From Actinomycetota bacterium (GTDB lineage Bacteria > Actinomycetota > Acidimicrobiia > Acidimicrobiales > CADCSY01), in assembly GCA_019347915.1 (NCBI GenBank), contig JAHWKL010000012.1, positions 1 through 37,088 of the forward strand: a stretch of DNA of 37,088 bases, given 5' to 3'. Positions within the stretch are counted from its first letter, which is position 1; the number at the start of each line of letters is the position of its first letter. Shown here one piece after another: positions 30,638 to 37,088 of this stretch. The translations under genes were made by a program, and so were the position numbers. The notes under the pieces were generated by a model that made no database searches, was not told the DNA's origin, and saw only the letters and a list, made by a program, of their open reading frames with translations.

Positions 30638-30949
30638 ATGGAAATCCTTCCCTTCCTCCTGCTCTTCGCCCTCATGTGGCTGCTGCTCATCCGCCCCCAA
30701 CAGGCGCGGGTGCGCAAGCAGCGCGAGCTGGTGGCGTCGATCCAGGTCGGCGACGAGGTGATCACCCTCGGCGGCATCGTCGGCACCGTGCGCGTCCTCG
30801 GTGACGAGGAGCTACGCCTGGAGGTCAGCCCCGGTGTGGAGCTGCGCCTGCTGCGGGGAGCCATCTCGAGGCGGCTGGAGCCCGATGCCGACGCCGCGGC
30901 GGACGAGCCGCCGGCGGCGGACGGCGTCGATCCCGACGACGAGCGTTGA
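30638..30949 (+). CDS. yajC: Preprotein translocase accessory subunit YajC
   Basis: The 103-residue protein has one N-terminal span (ILPFLLLFALMWLLLIRP), then the YajC core RPQQARVRKQRELVASI, GDEVITLGGIVGTV and the strand motif ELRLEVSPGVELRLLRGAI. An acidic tail rich in Ala and Asp follows. YajC associates with SecD and SecF at the SecYEG channel. The ATG at 30638 aligns with the family. The stop overlaps the secD start (TTGA), so yajC-secD-secF are one operon. Confidence 0.93.
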   Translation: MEILPFLLLFALMWLLLIRPQQARVRKQRELVASIQVGDEVITLGGIVGTVRVLGDEELRLEVSPGVELRLLRGAISRRLEPDADAAADEPPAADGVDPDDER

Positions 30950-32364
30950 GAGTGCGCCGACGCCTGCTCACCTCACTGCTGGCCATCCTCGTGATCGCCT
31001 TCGGGTCCCTGGCCGCCACCCTGGCGGCGGGGAACGCCCCCCAGCTGGGCCTCGATCTGCAGGGCGGCGCCTCCGTGGTCCTGCAGCCCCCCGCCAGCGT
31101 CGAGGACCCGGCGGTGCTCGACCAGGCCATCGAGGTCATCCGCAACCGCGTCGACGCCCTCGGGGTGGCCGAGCCCGAGATCACCCGCCAAGGCGACGCT
31201 GTGGTGGTGGAGCTTCCCGGGGTCAAGGACCAGCAACGAGCCCTGGAGGTGGTGGGCCAGACCGCCCAGCTCCAGTTCCGCCCGGTGCTGGACGTGATCG
31301 CCCCCGACGCCGAGGCGCCCCCGCTCACTCCTCGGGAGGAGGCCACGGCCGACGCCGAGGTGGTGCTCGCCGGTGAGCGGGAGGACGGTGCCGAGCCCCC
31401 GGTGTACCGACTGGGCCCCGCCGGCGCCCTCGGTGATGACCTGGAGGGCGCCACTGCCCGCTTCTCCCAACCGACCTGGGCGGTGGACCTCACGTTCACC
31501 TCCGAGGGCATCCTCCGGTTCAACCAGCTGGCTCAGGCCTGCTTCAACGGCGCGCCCACGTGCCCGCTGCGCAGCGTGGCCATCGTGCTCGACGCCACCG
31601 TGGCGTCGGCGCCGACCATCCAGACCCCCGAGTTCCAGGCCGACCAGGTGCAGATCACCGGCGACTTCAGCGAGGCCGAGGCCAAGGACCTGGCGTTGGT
31701 GCTGAGCTTCGGGGCCCTGCCCGTCCAGCTCGAGCAGCAGTCGGTGTCCACGGTCTCGGCGACCCTCGGCCGCGACTCGCTGCGGGCCGGCCTGATCGCC
31801 GGTGGCCTCGGCACCGCCCTGGTGCTGCTCTACCTGGTGGCGTACTACCGGGTGCTGGGCCTGGTCGTGGCCCTGGGGCTGTGCGTGTGGGCGGCGCTGC
31901 AGTGGTCGGTGATCAGCTACCTCGGGGTGTCCCAGGGGCTGGCTCTGAGCCTGGCCGGCGTCACCGGCATCGTGGTGTCGGTCGGCGTCACCGTCGACTC
32001 CTACATCGTCTACTTCGAGCGGCTCAAGGACGAGGTGCGCTCGGGTCGGAGCCTGCGCTCGTCGGTCGACCGGGGGTTCAAGCGGGCCTTCCGCACCATC
32101 CTGGCCGCCGACACGTCGGCGTTCATCGGCGCCTTCCTGCTGTGGTGGCTCACCGTCGGCCCGGTCCGGGGGTTCGCCTTCTTCCTCGGTCTGTCGACCG
32201 TGCTCGACCTGATCGTGGCGTACTTCTTCACCCGCCCGCTGGTCGCCATGCTCGCTCGCCGCCGACGCTTGACCTCGGGGCGCCTCCTCGGCGTGGCCGC
32301 CGGGTTGGGCGTGGCCCCTTCCCCCACCGTGGCCTCGCCCTCGACGGTGGGGGCCGGCCGATGA
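30946..32364 (+). CDS. secD: Protein translocase subunit SecD
   Basis: The 472-residue protein uses the proton gradient to pull exported proteins through the Sec channel. After the first span comes GLDLQGGASVVL, the SecD signature, then the large outer domain (about 45-275) with IEVIRNRVDALGVAEPEI, and five spans beginning near SLRAGLIAGGLGTALVLLYL; the phrase GIVVSVGVTVDSYIVYFERLKDE carries the conserved acidic residue for proton flow. The start is TTG at 30946 overlapping yajC, or GTG at 30952. The last codons overlap secF (ATGA). The outer domain is of the short actinobacterial type. Confidence 0.95.
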   Translation: MRVRRRLLTSLLAILVIAFGSLAATLAAGNAPQLGLDLQGGASVVLQPPASVEDPAVLDQAIEVIRNRVDALGVAEPEITRQGDAVVVELPGVKDQQRALEVVGQTAQLQFRPVLDVIAPDAEAPPLTPREEATADAEVVLAGEREDGAEPPVYRLGPAGALGDDLEGATARFSQPTWAVDLTFTSEGILRFNQLAQACFNGAPTCPLRSVAIVLDATVASAPTIQTPEFQADQVQITGDFSEAEAKDLALVLSFGALPVQLEQQSVSTVSATLGRDSLRAGLIAGGLGTALVLLYLVAYYRVLGLVVALGLCVWAALQWSVISYLGVSQGLALSLAGVTGIVVSVGVTVDSYIVYFERLKDEVRSGRSLRSSVDRGFKRAFRTILAADTSAFIGAFLLWWLTVGPVRGFAFFLGLSTVLDLIVAYFFTRPLVAMLARRRRLTSGRLLGVAAGLGVAPSPTVASPSTVGAGR

Positions 32365-33530
32365 GCGCCGACGGCAGCGGCCGCGGCCGCCTCGGTCGGC
32401 TCTATCACGGCCAGACCGACGTCGACTTCGTCGGCCGGGCCAAGCTCTGGTTCGCCCTCTCGGGTGCGATCATCGCCCTGGGCCTGGTGTCGATGCTGGG
32501 CCGGGGCCTCAACCTGGGCATCGAGTTCCAGGGCGGCACCTCGTGGGTGGTGCCGGGGAGCGTCGACACCGAGGAGGTGCGCGACGTCATGGCGTCGCTC
32601 GGCGCCCCCGACGCCTCCATCCAGACCCTCGGGGGCGAGCAGGGTGAGCGCGTCCGGGTGCAGGCGGCACCTGACAGCGGCGCCGACCGGGAGGCGGTGA
32701 CCCAGGCGCTGGCCGACCTGGCCGGGACCGACGCCTCCGACGTGCAGGTGACCGACGTCAGCCCGTCGTGGGGCTCGGAGATCACCAACAAGGCGGAGCG
32801 GGCCCTGGTCTTCTTCCTGATCGCCATCGCCGCCTACATCACCCTTCGCTTCGAGTGGCGGATGGCCGCGGCCACCCTGGCCGCCCTGGTGCACGACATC
32901 CTCGTCACCGTGGGCGTCTACTCCCTGACCGGCTTCGAGGTCACGCCGGCCACCGTCATCGCCGTGCTCACCATCCTCGGGTACTCGATCTACGACGGGA
33001 TCGTGGTGTTCGACAAGGTCGACGAGAACGTCCAGGCGGCGGGCGGTGCCGGACGCTCGACCTACAGCTCGATCGTGAACCGGTCACTGAACCAGGTGCT
33101 CATGCGGACGCTGAACACGTCGATCACCGCCTTGCTCCCCATCGCCTCGCTGCTGGTCATCGGGTCGTTCGTGCTCGGCGCCGTCACCCTCCAGCAGTTC
33201 GCCCTCGCCCTGCTCATCGGCCTGGGCGCCAGCGCCTACTCGTCGATCTTCATCGCCTCGCCGTTGCTGGCCGTGATCAAGGAGCGTGAGCCCCGGTGGG
33301 CGTCGACTCGGCGCCGGCTGGAGGCTCGTTCCGCACCGCTGGTCCCCACGGGGGGCTCGCCGGCCCAGTCGACGACGGACGACGGCGACGGCTCCGCCAC
33401 CCGCACCGCCGGCGACGGTGACGGTGCCGGGCGGAAGCCCAAGGCCCCACCTCCGCCTCCGCCTCCACCTCCGTCGTCGTCGACGGCGCCCATCGCCCCC
33501 CGTGGCCGCAAGAAGGGTAAGCGGCGCTGA
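32361..33530 (+). CDS. secF: Protein translocase subunit SecF with proline-rich cationic tail
   Basis: The 389-residue partner of SecD has six spans, the mark GIEFQGGTSW after the first, and TILGYSIYDGIVVFDKVDEN plus RSLNQVLMRTLNTS in the core. The start is ATG 32361. The last ~70 residues are unusual: a Ser/Thr/Asp-rich stretch (acidic in its middle), nine prolines in a row, then a strongly basic end (GRKKGKRR). Such a cytoplasmic tail is extra to the family core and may bind ribosomes, lipid or SecA; this is inference. It is followed after 34 bases by the mod genes. Confidence 0.95.
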   Translation: MSADGSGRGRLGRLYHGQTDVDFVGRAKLWFALSGAIIALGLVSMLGRGLNLGIEFQGGTSWVVPGSVDTEEVRDVMASLGAPDASIQTLGGEQGERVRVQAAPDSGADREAVTQALADLAGTDASDVQVTDVSPSWGSEITNKAERALVFFLIAIAAYITLRFEWRMAAATLAALVHDILVTVGVYSLTGFEVTPATVIAVLTILGYSIYDGIVVFDKVDENVQAAGGAGRSTYSSIVNRSLNQVLMRTLNTSITALLPIASLLVIGSFVLGAVTLQQFALALLIGLGASAYSSIFIASPLLAVIKEREPRWASTRRRLEARSAPLVPTGGSPAQSTTDDGDGSATRTAGDGDGAGRKPKAPPPPPPPPPSSSTAPIAPRGRKKGKRR

Positions 33531-33564
33531 CCCGAACCCTCGGCGGCGAGGTCGGCGCCTGCCC

Positions 33565-34368
33565 GTGACGGCGCCGGCTCGGCCCCTCCGCCGCTGGGCC
33601 GCCCTCGCCACCGCCGCCCTCGTCGCCGGCGGGTGCGGCGGCGAGGGGCACGATGGCCGGGCCACCAGGCTCACGGTGTTCGCCGCCGCCTCGCTCACCG
33701 AGGCCTTCGAGGTCCTGGCCTCTGACTTCGAGGCCGCCCATCCCGGCATCGACGTCGACCTCCACTTGGCGGGGACGCCCACGCTGGTGTTCCAGCTGCA
33801 GCAGGGGGCGACGGCGGGCTCGCTGCCCGCCGACGTGGTGGCCACGGCTGACGACGCCAGCATGCAGGAGCTGGTCGAGGCGGGGATGGTGGCCCCGCCC
33901 GTGGTGTTCGCCCGCAACCGGCTGGCCATCGCCGTGCCGCCGGGCAACCCCGGGGGGGTGGGAGGCGTAGGTGACCTGGGTCGTCCCGGGCTCCGGGTGG
34001 CGTTGGCCGATCCCGCGGTGCCGGCCGGCCGCTACACGGCAGAGGTGCTGGCCCGGGCGGGCGTCGAGGTGCCCCGGCCCAGCCGGGAGCCCAGCGTGAA
34101 GGCGGTGGCCACCCGGATCGAGCTGGGGGAGGCCGACGCCGGCGTGGTCTACGCCACCGACGTGAGGGCGGCGCGGGGCCGGCTGGACGCCGTGCACATC
34201 CTCGCCGACGACGACGTCGTGGCCCGCTACCCGATGGCGACGATGGTGGGGACGGAGCGACCGGAGGCGGCGGAGGCCTTCGTCGCCTTCGTGCGCTCCG
34301 CTCCCGGGCAGGAGGTGCTGGCCGGCGCCGGCTTCCTGCCCCCGGCCGGGGAGCCGGTGGCGGGGTGA
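33565..34368 (+). CDS. modA: Molybdate-type ABC transporter substrate-binding lipoprotein
   Basis: The 267-residue protein has a lipobox (LVAGGC) and the ModA fold: LTVFAAASLTEAFEVLASDFE, the phrase GTPTLVFQLQQGA, PADVVATADDASM, NRLAIAVPPGNPG and the late ADAGVVYATD, all typical of molybdate/tungstate binding proteins. It captures the oxyanion outside the membrane and delivers it to ModB. The start is GTG 33565 (VTAPARPL). The stop overlaps the modB start (GTGA). The ligand could also be tungstate or, less likely, sulfate. Confidence 0.9.
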   Translation: MTAPARPLRRWAALATAALVAGGCGGEGHDGRATRLTVFAAASLTEAFEVLASDFEAAHPGIDVDLHLAGTPTLVFQLQQGATAGSLPADVVATADDASMQELVEAGMVAPPVVFARNRLAIAVPPGNPGGVGGVGDLGRPGLRVALADPAVPAGRYTAEVLARAGVEVPRPSREPSVKAVATRIELGEADAGVVYATDVRAARGRLDAVHILADDDVVARYPMATMVGTERPEAAEAFVAFVRSAPGQEVLAGAGFLPPAGEPVAG

Positions 34369-35153
34369 CACCACGGCGGGGCGCCCTGGCCCTGGCCCTG
34401 GCACTGCCCGGCGCCGCCCTCGTGGGCCTCCCGCTGGTGGCCCTGGTCTGGAAGGCGCCGTGGAGCCGGGCCATCGAGCTGCTGGCGGCACCGGGAGCCC
34501 TGGCGGCCCTGCGGCTCTCCCTGGTGTCGTCGATGGTGGCCGCCGCGCTCACCGTGGTCCTGGGGCTGCCGCTGGCCTGGGTGCAGGCCCGGGTGGCGTA
34601 CCGGGGGAGGGGTCTCGTGCGGGCGCTGATCACCCTGCCCGTCGTGCTGCCGCCGGTCTCGGGTGGCGTGGCCCTGCTCGTGGCCTTCGGGCGGCGGGGG
34701 CTGGTGGGCCAGTGGCTCGACCGGGGCCTGGGGCTGGGCTTGCCGTTCACGCCGGCGGGGGTGGTGCTGGCCCAGACCTTCGTGGCCCTGCCCTTCCTCG
34801 TGCTCACCACCGAGGCCGGCCTGCGGGCCCTCGACACCCGCTTGGAGGACGCCGCCCGGACCCTCGGTGCCTCCCGGGCGGAGGTGTTCCGTCGGGTCAC
34901 GCTGCCCCTGCTGGCGCCCTCGCTGGCGGCGGGAGCGGCGCTGTCGTGGGCCCGTGCCCTCGGGGAGTTCGGAGCCACCATCACCTTCGCCGGCAACGTC
35001 GCCGGCCGGACGCAGACGCTGCCGCTGGCAGTGTTCCTCGCCCTCCAGGGCGACCCGGAGTCGGCCGTGGTGCTCAGCCTCGTGCTCGTCGGGGTGTCGG
35101 TCGCCGTGCTCGTCGGCCTGCGCCGGCATTGGGTGCTCGGGCTCGTGCGGTGA
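34365..35153 (+). CDS. modB: Molybdate ABC transporter permease
   Basis: The 262-residue inner membrane protein has about six spans and the EAA loop that docks the ATPase: EDAARTLGASRAEVFRRVTL followed by PLLAPSLAAGAALSWARALGEFGATITFAG, as in ModB/CysT permeases. It starts with GTG overlapping modA by four bases and ends in GTGA overlapping modC. It forms the channel for the ion delivered by ModA. Confidence 0.92.
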   Translation: MTPRRGALALALALPGAALVGLPLVALVWKAPWSRAIELLAAPGALAALRLSLVSSMVAAALTVVLGLPLAWVQARVAYRGRGLVRALITLPVVLPPVSGGVALLVAFGRRGLVGQWLDRGLGLGLPFTPAGVVLAQTFVALPFLVLTTEAGLRALDTRLEDAARTLGASRAEVFRRVTLPLLAPSLAAGAALSWARALGEFGATITFAGNVAGRTQTLPLAVFLALQGDPESAVVLSLVLVGVSVAVLVGLRRHWVLGLVR

Positions 35154-36211
35154 CCGCCGGCCTGAGCGCTGTGGTGGCGGCCGAGGTCGGGGAGCTCCGC
35201 CTCGACGTGGCCCTGGATGCGCTTCCCGGAGAGGTGGTGGCCGTGGTCGGGCCCAACGGTGCCGGCAAGTCGACCCTGCTGCGGGCCCTGGCCGGCCTGA
35301 TACCGCTGACCGCCGGCAGGGTGGTCATGGGCGGCACGGTCCTGGAGGACGCCGCCACCGGCCACCGCCTGCCCCCGGAACAACGACCGGTGGCCCTGGT
35401 CTTCCAGGACCGGTTGCTGTTCCCCCATCTGAGCGCCCTCGACAACGTGGCCTTCGGCTTGCGCTGCCAGGGCGTACGGCGGGCCGAGGCGGGGCGTCGG
35501 GCGCAAGCGTGGCTGGACCGCCTCGGCGTGGGTCACCGGGCGGCCTCCCGGCCGGCGACCCTCTCCGGCGGCGAGGCCCAGCGGGTGGCGCTGGCCCGGG
35601 CCCTGGCCGTGGAGCCGGCGCTGTTGCTGCTCGACGAGCCGCTGGCGGCGCTCGACGTCGAGGCCCGTGCCGCCCTGCGGCGGGAGCTGCGCCCGCTCAT
35701 GGCCGGCGCCGGCGTGCGGGTGCTGGTCACCCACGACCCCCTCCAGGCCATGATCCTGGCCGACCGGCTGGTGGTGCTCGAACACGGCCGTGTCGTGCAG
35801 CACGGGAAGCCCCGTGAGGTGGCCGAGCGGCCCCGATCACCGTGGGTCGCCGAGCTGGTGGGCGTCAACCTCCTGAGGGGGCACGGCCGGGACGACGGCG
35901 TCGAGTTGGCGGACGGGGGCTGGCTGGCGGCTCCCGGCGCCGGCCGGGGGCCGGTCCTGGCCGTGGTCCACCCCCGGGCCGTGGCCGTGCACCGGCGCCC
36001 GCCGGAGGGGTCGCCCCGCAACGTGTGGCTGGGCCGATCCGAGGCGGTCGAGCTGCTGGGTGACCGGGCCCGGGTGCGGGTCGCCCTCGACGGGCGCCCG
36101 CCGTTGGTGGCCGAGGTCACGCCGGCGGCCGTGGCCGACCTCGCCCTCCACGAGGGCGGCCAGGTCTGGGTCACGGTCAAGGCCACCGAGGTGCGGGTCT
36201 TCCCCGCCTGA
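35150..36211 (+). CDS. modC: Molybdate ABC transporter ATP-binding protein with TOBE domain
   Basis: The 353-residue ATPase has Walker A GPNGAGKST (34-42), the Q-loop in LVFQDRLLFPHLSALDNVAFG, the signature LSGGEAQRVALARAL (138-152), Walker B LLLLDEPLAALD and the switch His in VTHDP. The C-terminal ~100 residues form a TOBE/MOP-type domain (GRSEAVELLGDRARVRVALD to VWVTVKATEVRVF), which in ModC binds molybdate and regulates transport. The start is GTG 35150, overlapping modB. It is the last gene of a tight modABC operon; no ModE-type operator was found before modA. Confidence 0.93.
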   Translation: MTAGLSAVVAAEVGELRLDVALDALPGEVVAVVGPNGAGKSTLLRALAGLIPLTAGRVVMGGTVLEDAATGHRLPPEQRPVALVFQDRLLFPHLSALDNVAFGLRCQGVRRAEAGRRAQAWLDRLGVGHRAASRPATLSGGEAQRVALARALAVEPALLLLDEPLAALDVEARAALRRELRPLMAGAGVRVLVTHDPLQAMILADRLVVLEHGRVVQHGKPREVAERPRSPWVAELVGVNLLRGHGRDDGVELADGGWLAAPGAGRGPVLAVVHPRAVAVHRRPPEGSPRNVWLGRSEAVELLGDRARVRVALDGRPPLVAEVTPAAVADLALHEGGQVWVTVKATEVRVFPA

Positions 36212-36244
36212 CCACCCTCCTCTCGCCGTTCTCTGTCGACTCGA

Positions 36245-36259
36245 CCACCGCCACGGTGG
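36245..36259. terminator. Small hairpin between convergent modC and hydrolase genes
   Basis: CCACCG (36245-36250) pairs with CGGTGG (36254-36259), loop CCA. It sits between convergent stops at 36211 and 36287 and could serve both strands. It is short and without a T run. Confidence 0.4.
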
Positions 36260-36286
36260 GTGATCCGACAAAGAACAGGAGGGGGG

Positions 36287-37088
36287 TCAGTGGTGGCGGT
36301 GCTCGGCCAGCACGGCGTCGCTCAACGCCGGCCACGCCGTCATCGCCCACCGGTCGAAGTCGCGGTCGGAGAGGGAGGCGCAGGCCAGGTGGGCGTCGGG
36401 ATCCACCCACAGGAACCCCCCGGCCCGGCCGAAGTGACCGAAGGTGCGGGGCGAGTTGGCCGTGCCCGTCCAGTGCGGGGCCTTTCGGCTCCGCAGCTCG
36501 AAGCCCAGGCCCCAGTCGTTGGGCGAGTGATGGCCGAAGCCCGGGAGCACGCCGGCCAGCCCGGCGAAGGCGGGGCGGGTGGCCGCCGCCAGCGTGGCCT
36601 GGTCCACCAGGGTGGGGCGGAGCAGCTCCATGGCCAGGCGGGACAGGTCAGTGAGCGGCCCGCTGGCCCCCTTCGCCGCCGACCCTCCCCAAGAGGTGGC
36701 GGTCATGCCCAGCGGCTCGACGACGGCAGCGGTGACGTAGTCGACGAACGGCATGCCCGCCCCCTCGGCCACCGTCTCGGAGAGCAGCTCGAACCCGCGG
36801 TTGGAGTAGATCCGCCGCCGGCCGGGCGGGGCCAGGGCCCGGTCGTCGTCGGGGGCCAGCCCGGAGGCGTGGGCGAGCAGGTGGCGCACGGTGGACCGCG
36901 GCGGGCCGGCAGAGGAGTCGAGGGCCACCGTGCCCTCCTCCACGGCGACGAGCGTGGCGAGGGCGGTCAGGAGCTTGGTGAGGGACGCCCAGGAGAACAC
37001 CTCGTCCACCGGCCCGCGGGTCTCGGCCACCAGGCCCGGTGCCATCACCGCCGCCGCCACCCGGACCACGGGCCAGGTGTCGATCGCC
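36287..37088 (-). CDS. Beta-lactamase-family serine hydrolase, 5' end outside the window
   Basis: The visible 267 residues are a class C/PBP-like serine hydrolase. The nucleophile motif is SWASLTKLL (S-x-x-K), then STVRHLLAHASGL, the tyrosine motif IYSNRGFELL (Y-S-N), MGMT-like PLGMTATSW, and the third motif HFGRAGG (H-x-G). These enzymes hydrolyse esters, beta-lactams or D-amino peptides; many are not resistance factors. The frame remains open to the window edge with protein-like codons (AIDTWPVVRVAAAV), so the start is probably just outside; GTG 37069 is the first possible start inside. No signal peptide is seen in the visible part. Confidence 0.88.
   Translation of the reverse strand, partial: AIDTWPVVRVAAAVMAPGLVAETRGPVDEVFSWASLTKLLTALATLVAVEEGTVALDSSAGPPRSTVRHLLAHASGLAPDDDRALAPPGRRRIYSNRGFELLSETVAEGAGMPFVDYVTAAVVEPLGMTATSWGGSAAKGASGPLTDLSRLAMELLRPTLVDQATLAAATRPAFAGLAGVLPGFGHHSPNDWGLGFELRSRKAPHWTGTANSPRTFGHFGRAGGFLWVDPDAHLACASLSDRDFDRWAMTAWPALSDAVLAEHRHH

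Overview
The window is GC-rich bacterial DNA of actinobacterial type. The chromosomal order pdxS-pdxT-yebC-ruvC-ruvA-ruvB-yajC-secD-secF, a PimA-like mannosyltransferase, an LPRTG-anchored wall protein and abundant GTG starts point to Actinobacteria. Acidimicrobiia is my best guess from protein style, but I could not test this. No rRNA, tRNA or CRISPR array was seen.

Left part (1-14,100): a minus-strand pair of unknown genes; a SNF2-type helicase with a small downstream partner; a GNAT acetyltransferase; a 19-residue membrane peptide; a PimA-like glycosyltransferase; an AMIN-like lipoprotein; an LPRTG surface protein; the membrane pair LemA/HtpX; a DUF3048 protein; then PdxS and PdxT (pyridoxal phosphate synthase) and YebC.

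Middle part (about 14,053-24,576): an accessory island of about 10.5 kb lies inside the last codons of yebC. It separates yebC from ruvC, which normally follow each other closely. The host yebC reading frame is cut after Pro-Asp-Glu. What looks like the original gene end (ILQAVEA, stop) sits 10.5 kb away at 24,577-24,600, and the nine-base sequence CCCGACGAG stands at both edges. The same junction occurs inside the island at 17,926-17,934, preceded by a 218-bp sequence that is repeated (about 94% identical) before the right edge. The simplest reading is two units in tandem sharing the same left and right ends. Unit 1 (14,053-17,934) holds a broken acetyltransferase, a frameshifted O-antigen-ligase-like gene, a secreted repeat protein and a truncated ISL3 transposase. 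Unit 2 (17,935-24,576) holds an IS3 fragment, an M14 carboxypeptidase with a small coupled partner, a decayed IS1182 element, an acetyltransferase-like gene, a CPCC protein and a divergent TetR/DUF4242 pair with a double operator. No integrase is visible in either unit.

Right part (24,601-37,088): a deleted ATPase pseudogene, then ruvCAB (Holliday junction processing), a CPA2-type antiporter with universal stress domains, a secreted trypsin-like protease, yajC-secD-secF (Sec accessory complex), a modABC molybdate-type ABC transporter in overlapping frames, and the edge of a beta-lactamase-family serine hydrolase. The core genes on both sides have full-length frames, while frameshifts concentrate in the island and its right border. 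That argues for biological decay rather than poor sequence quality.
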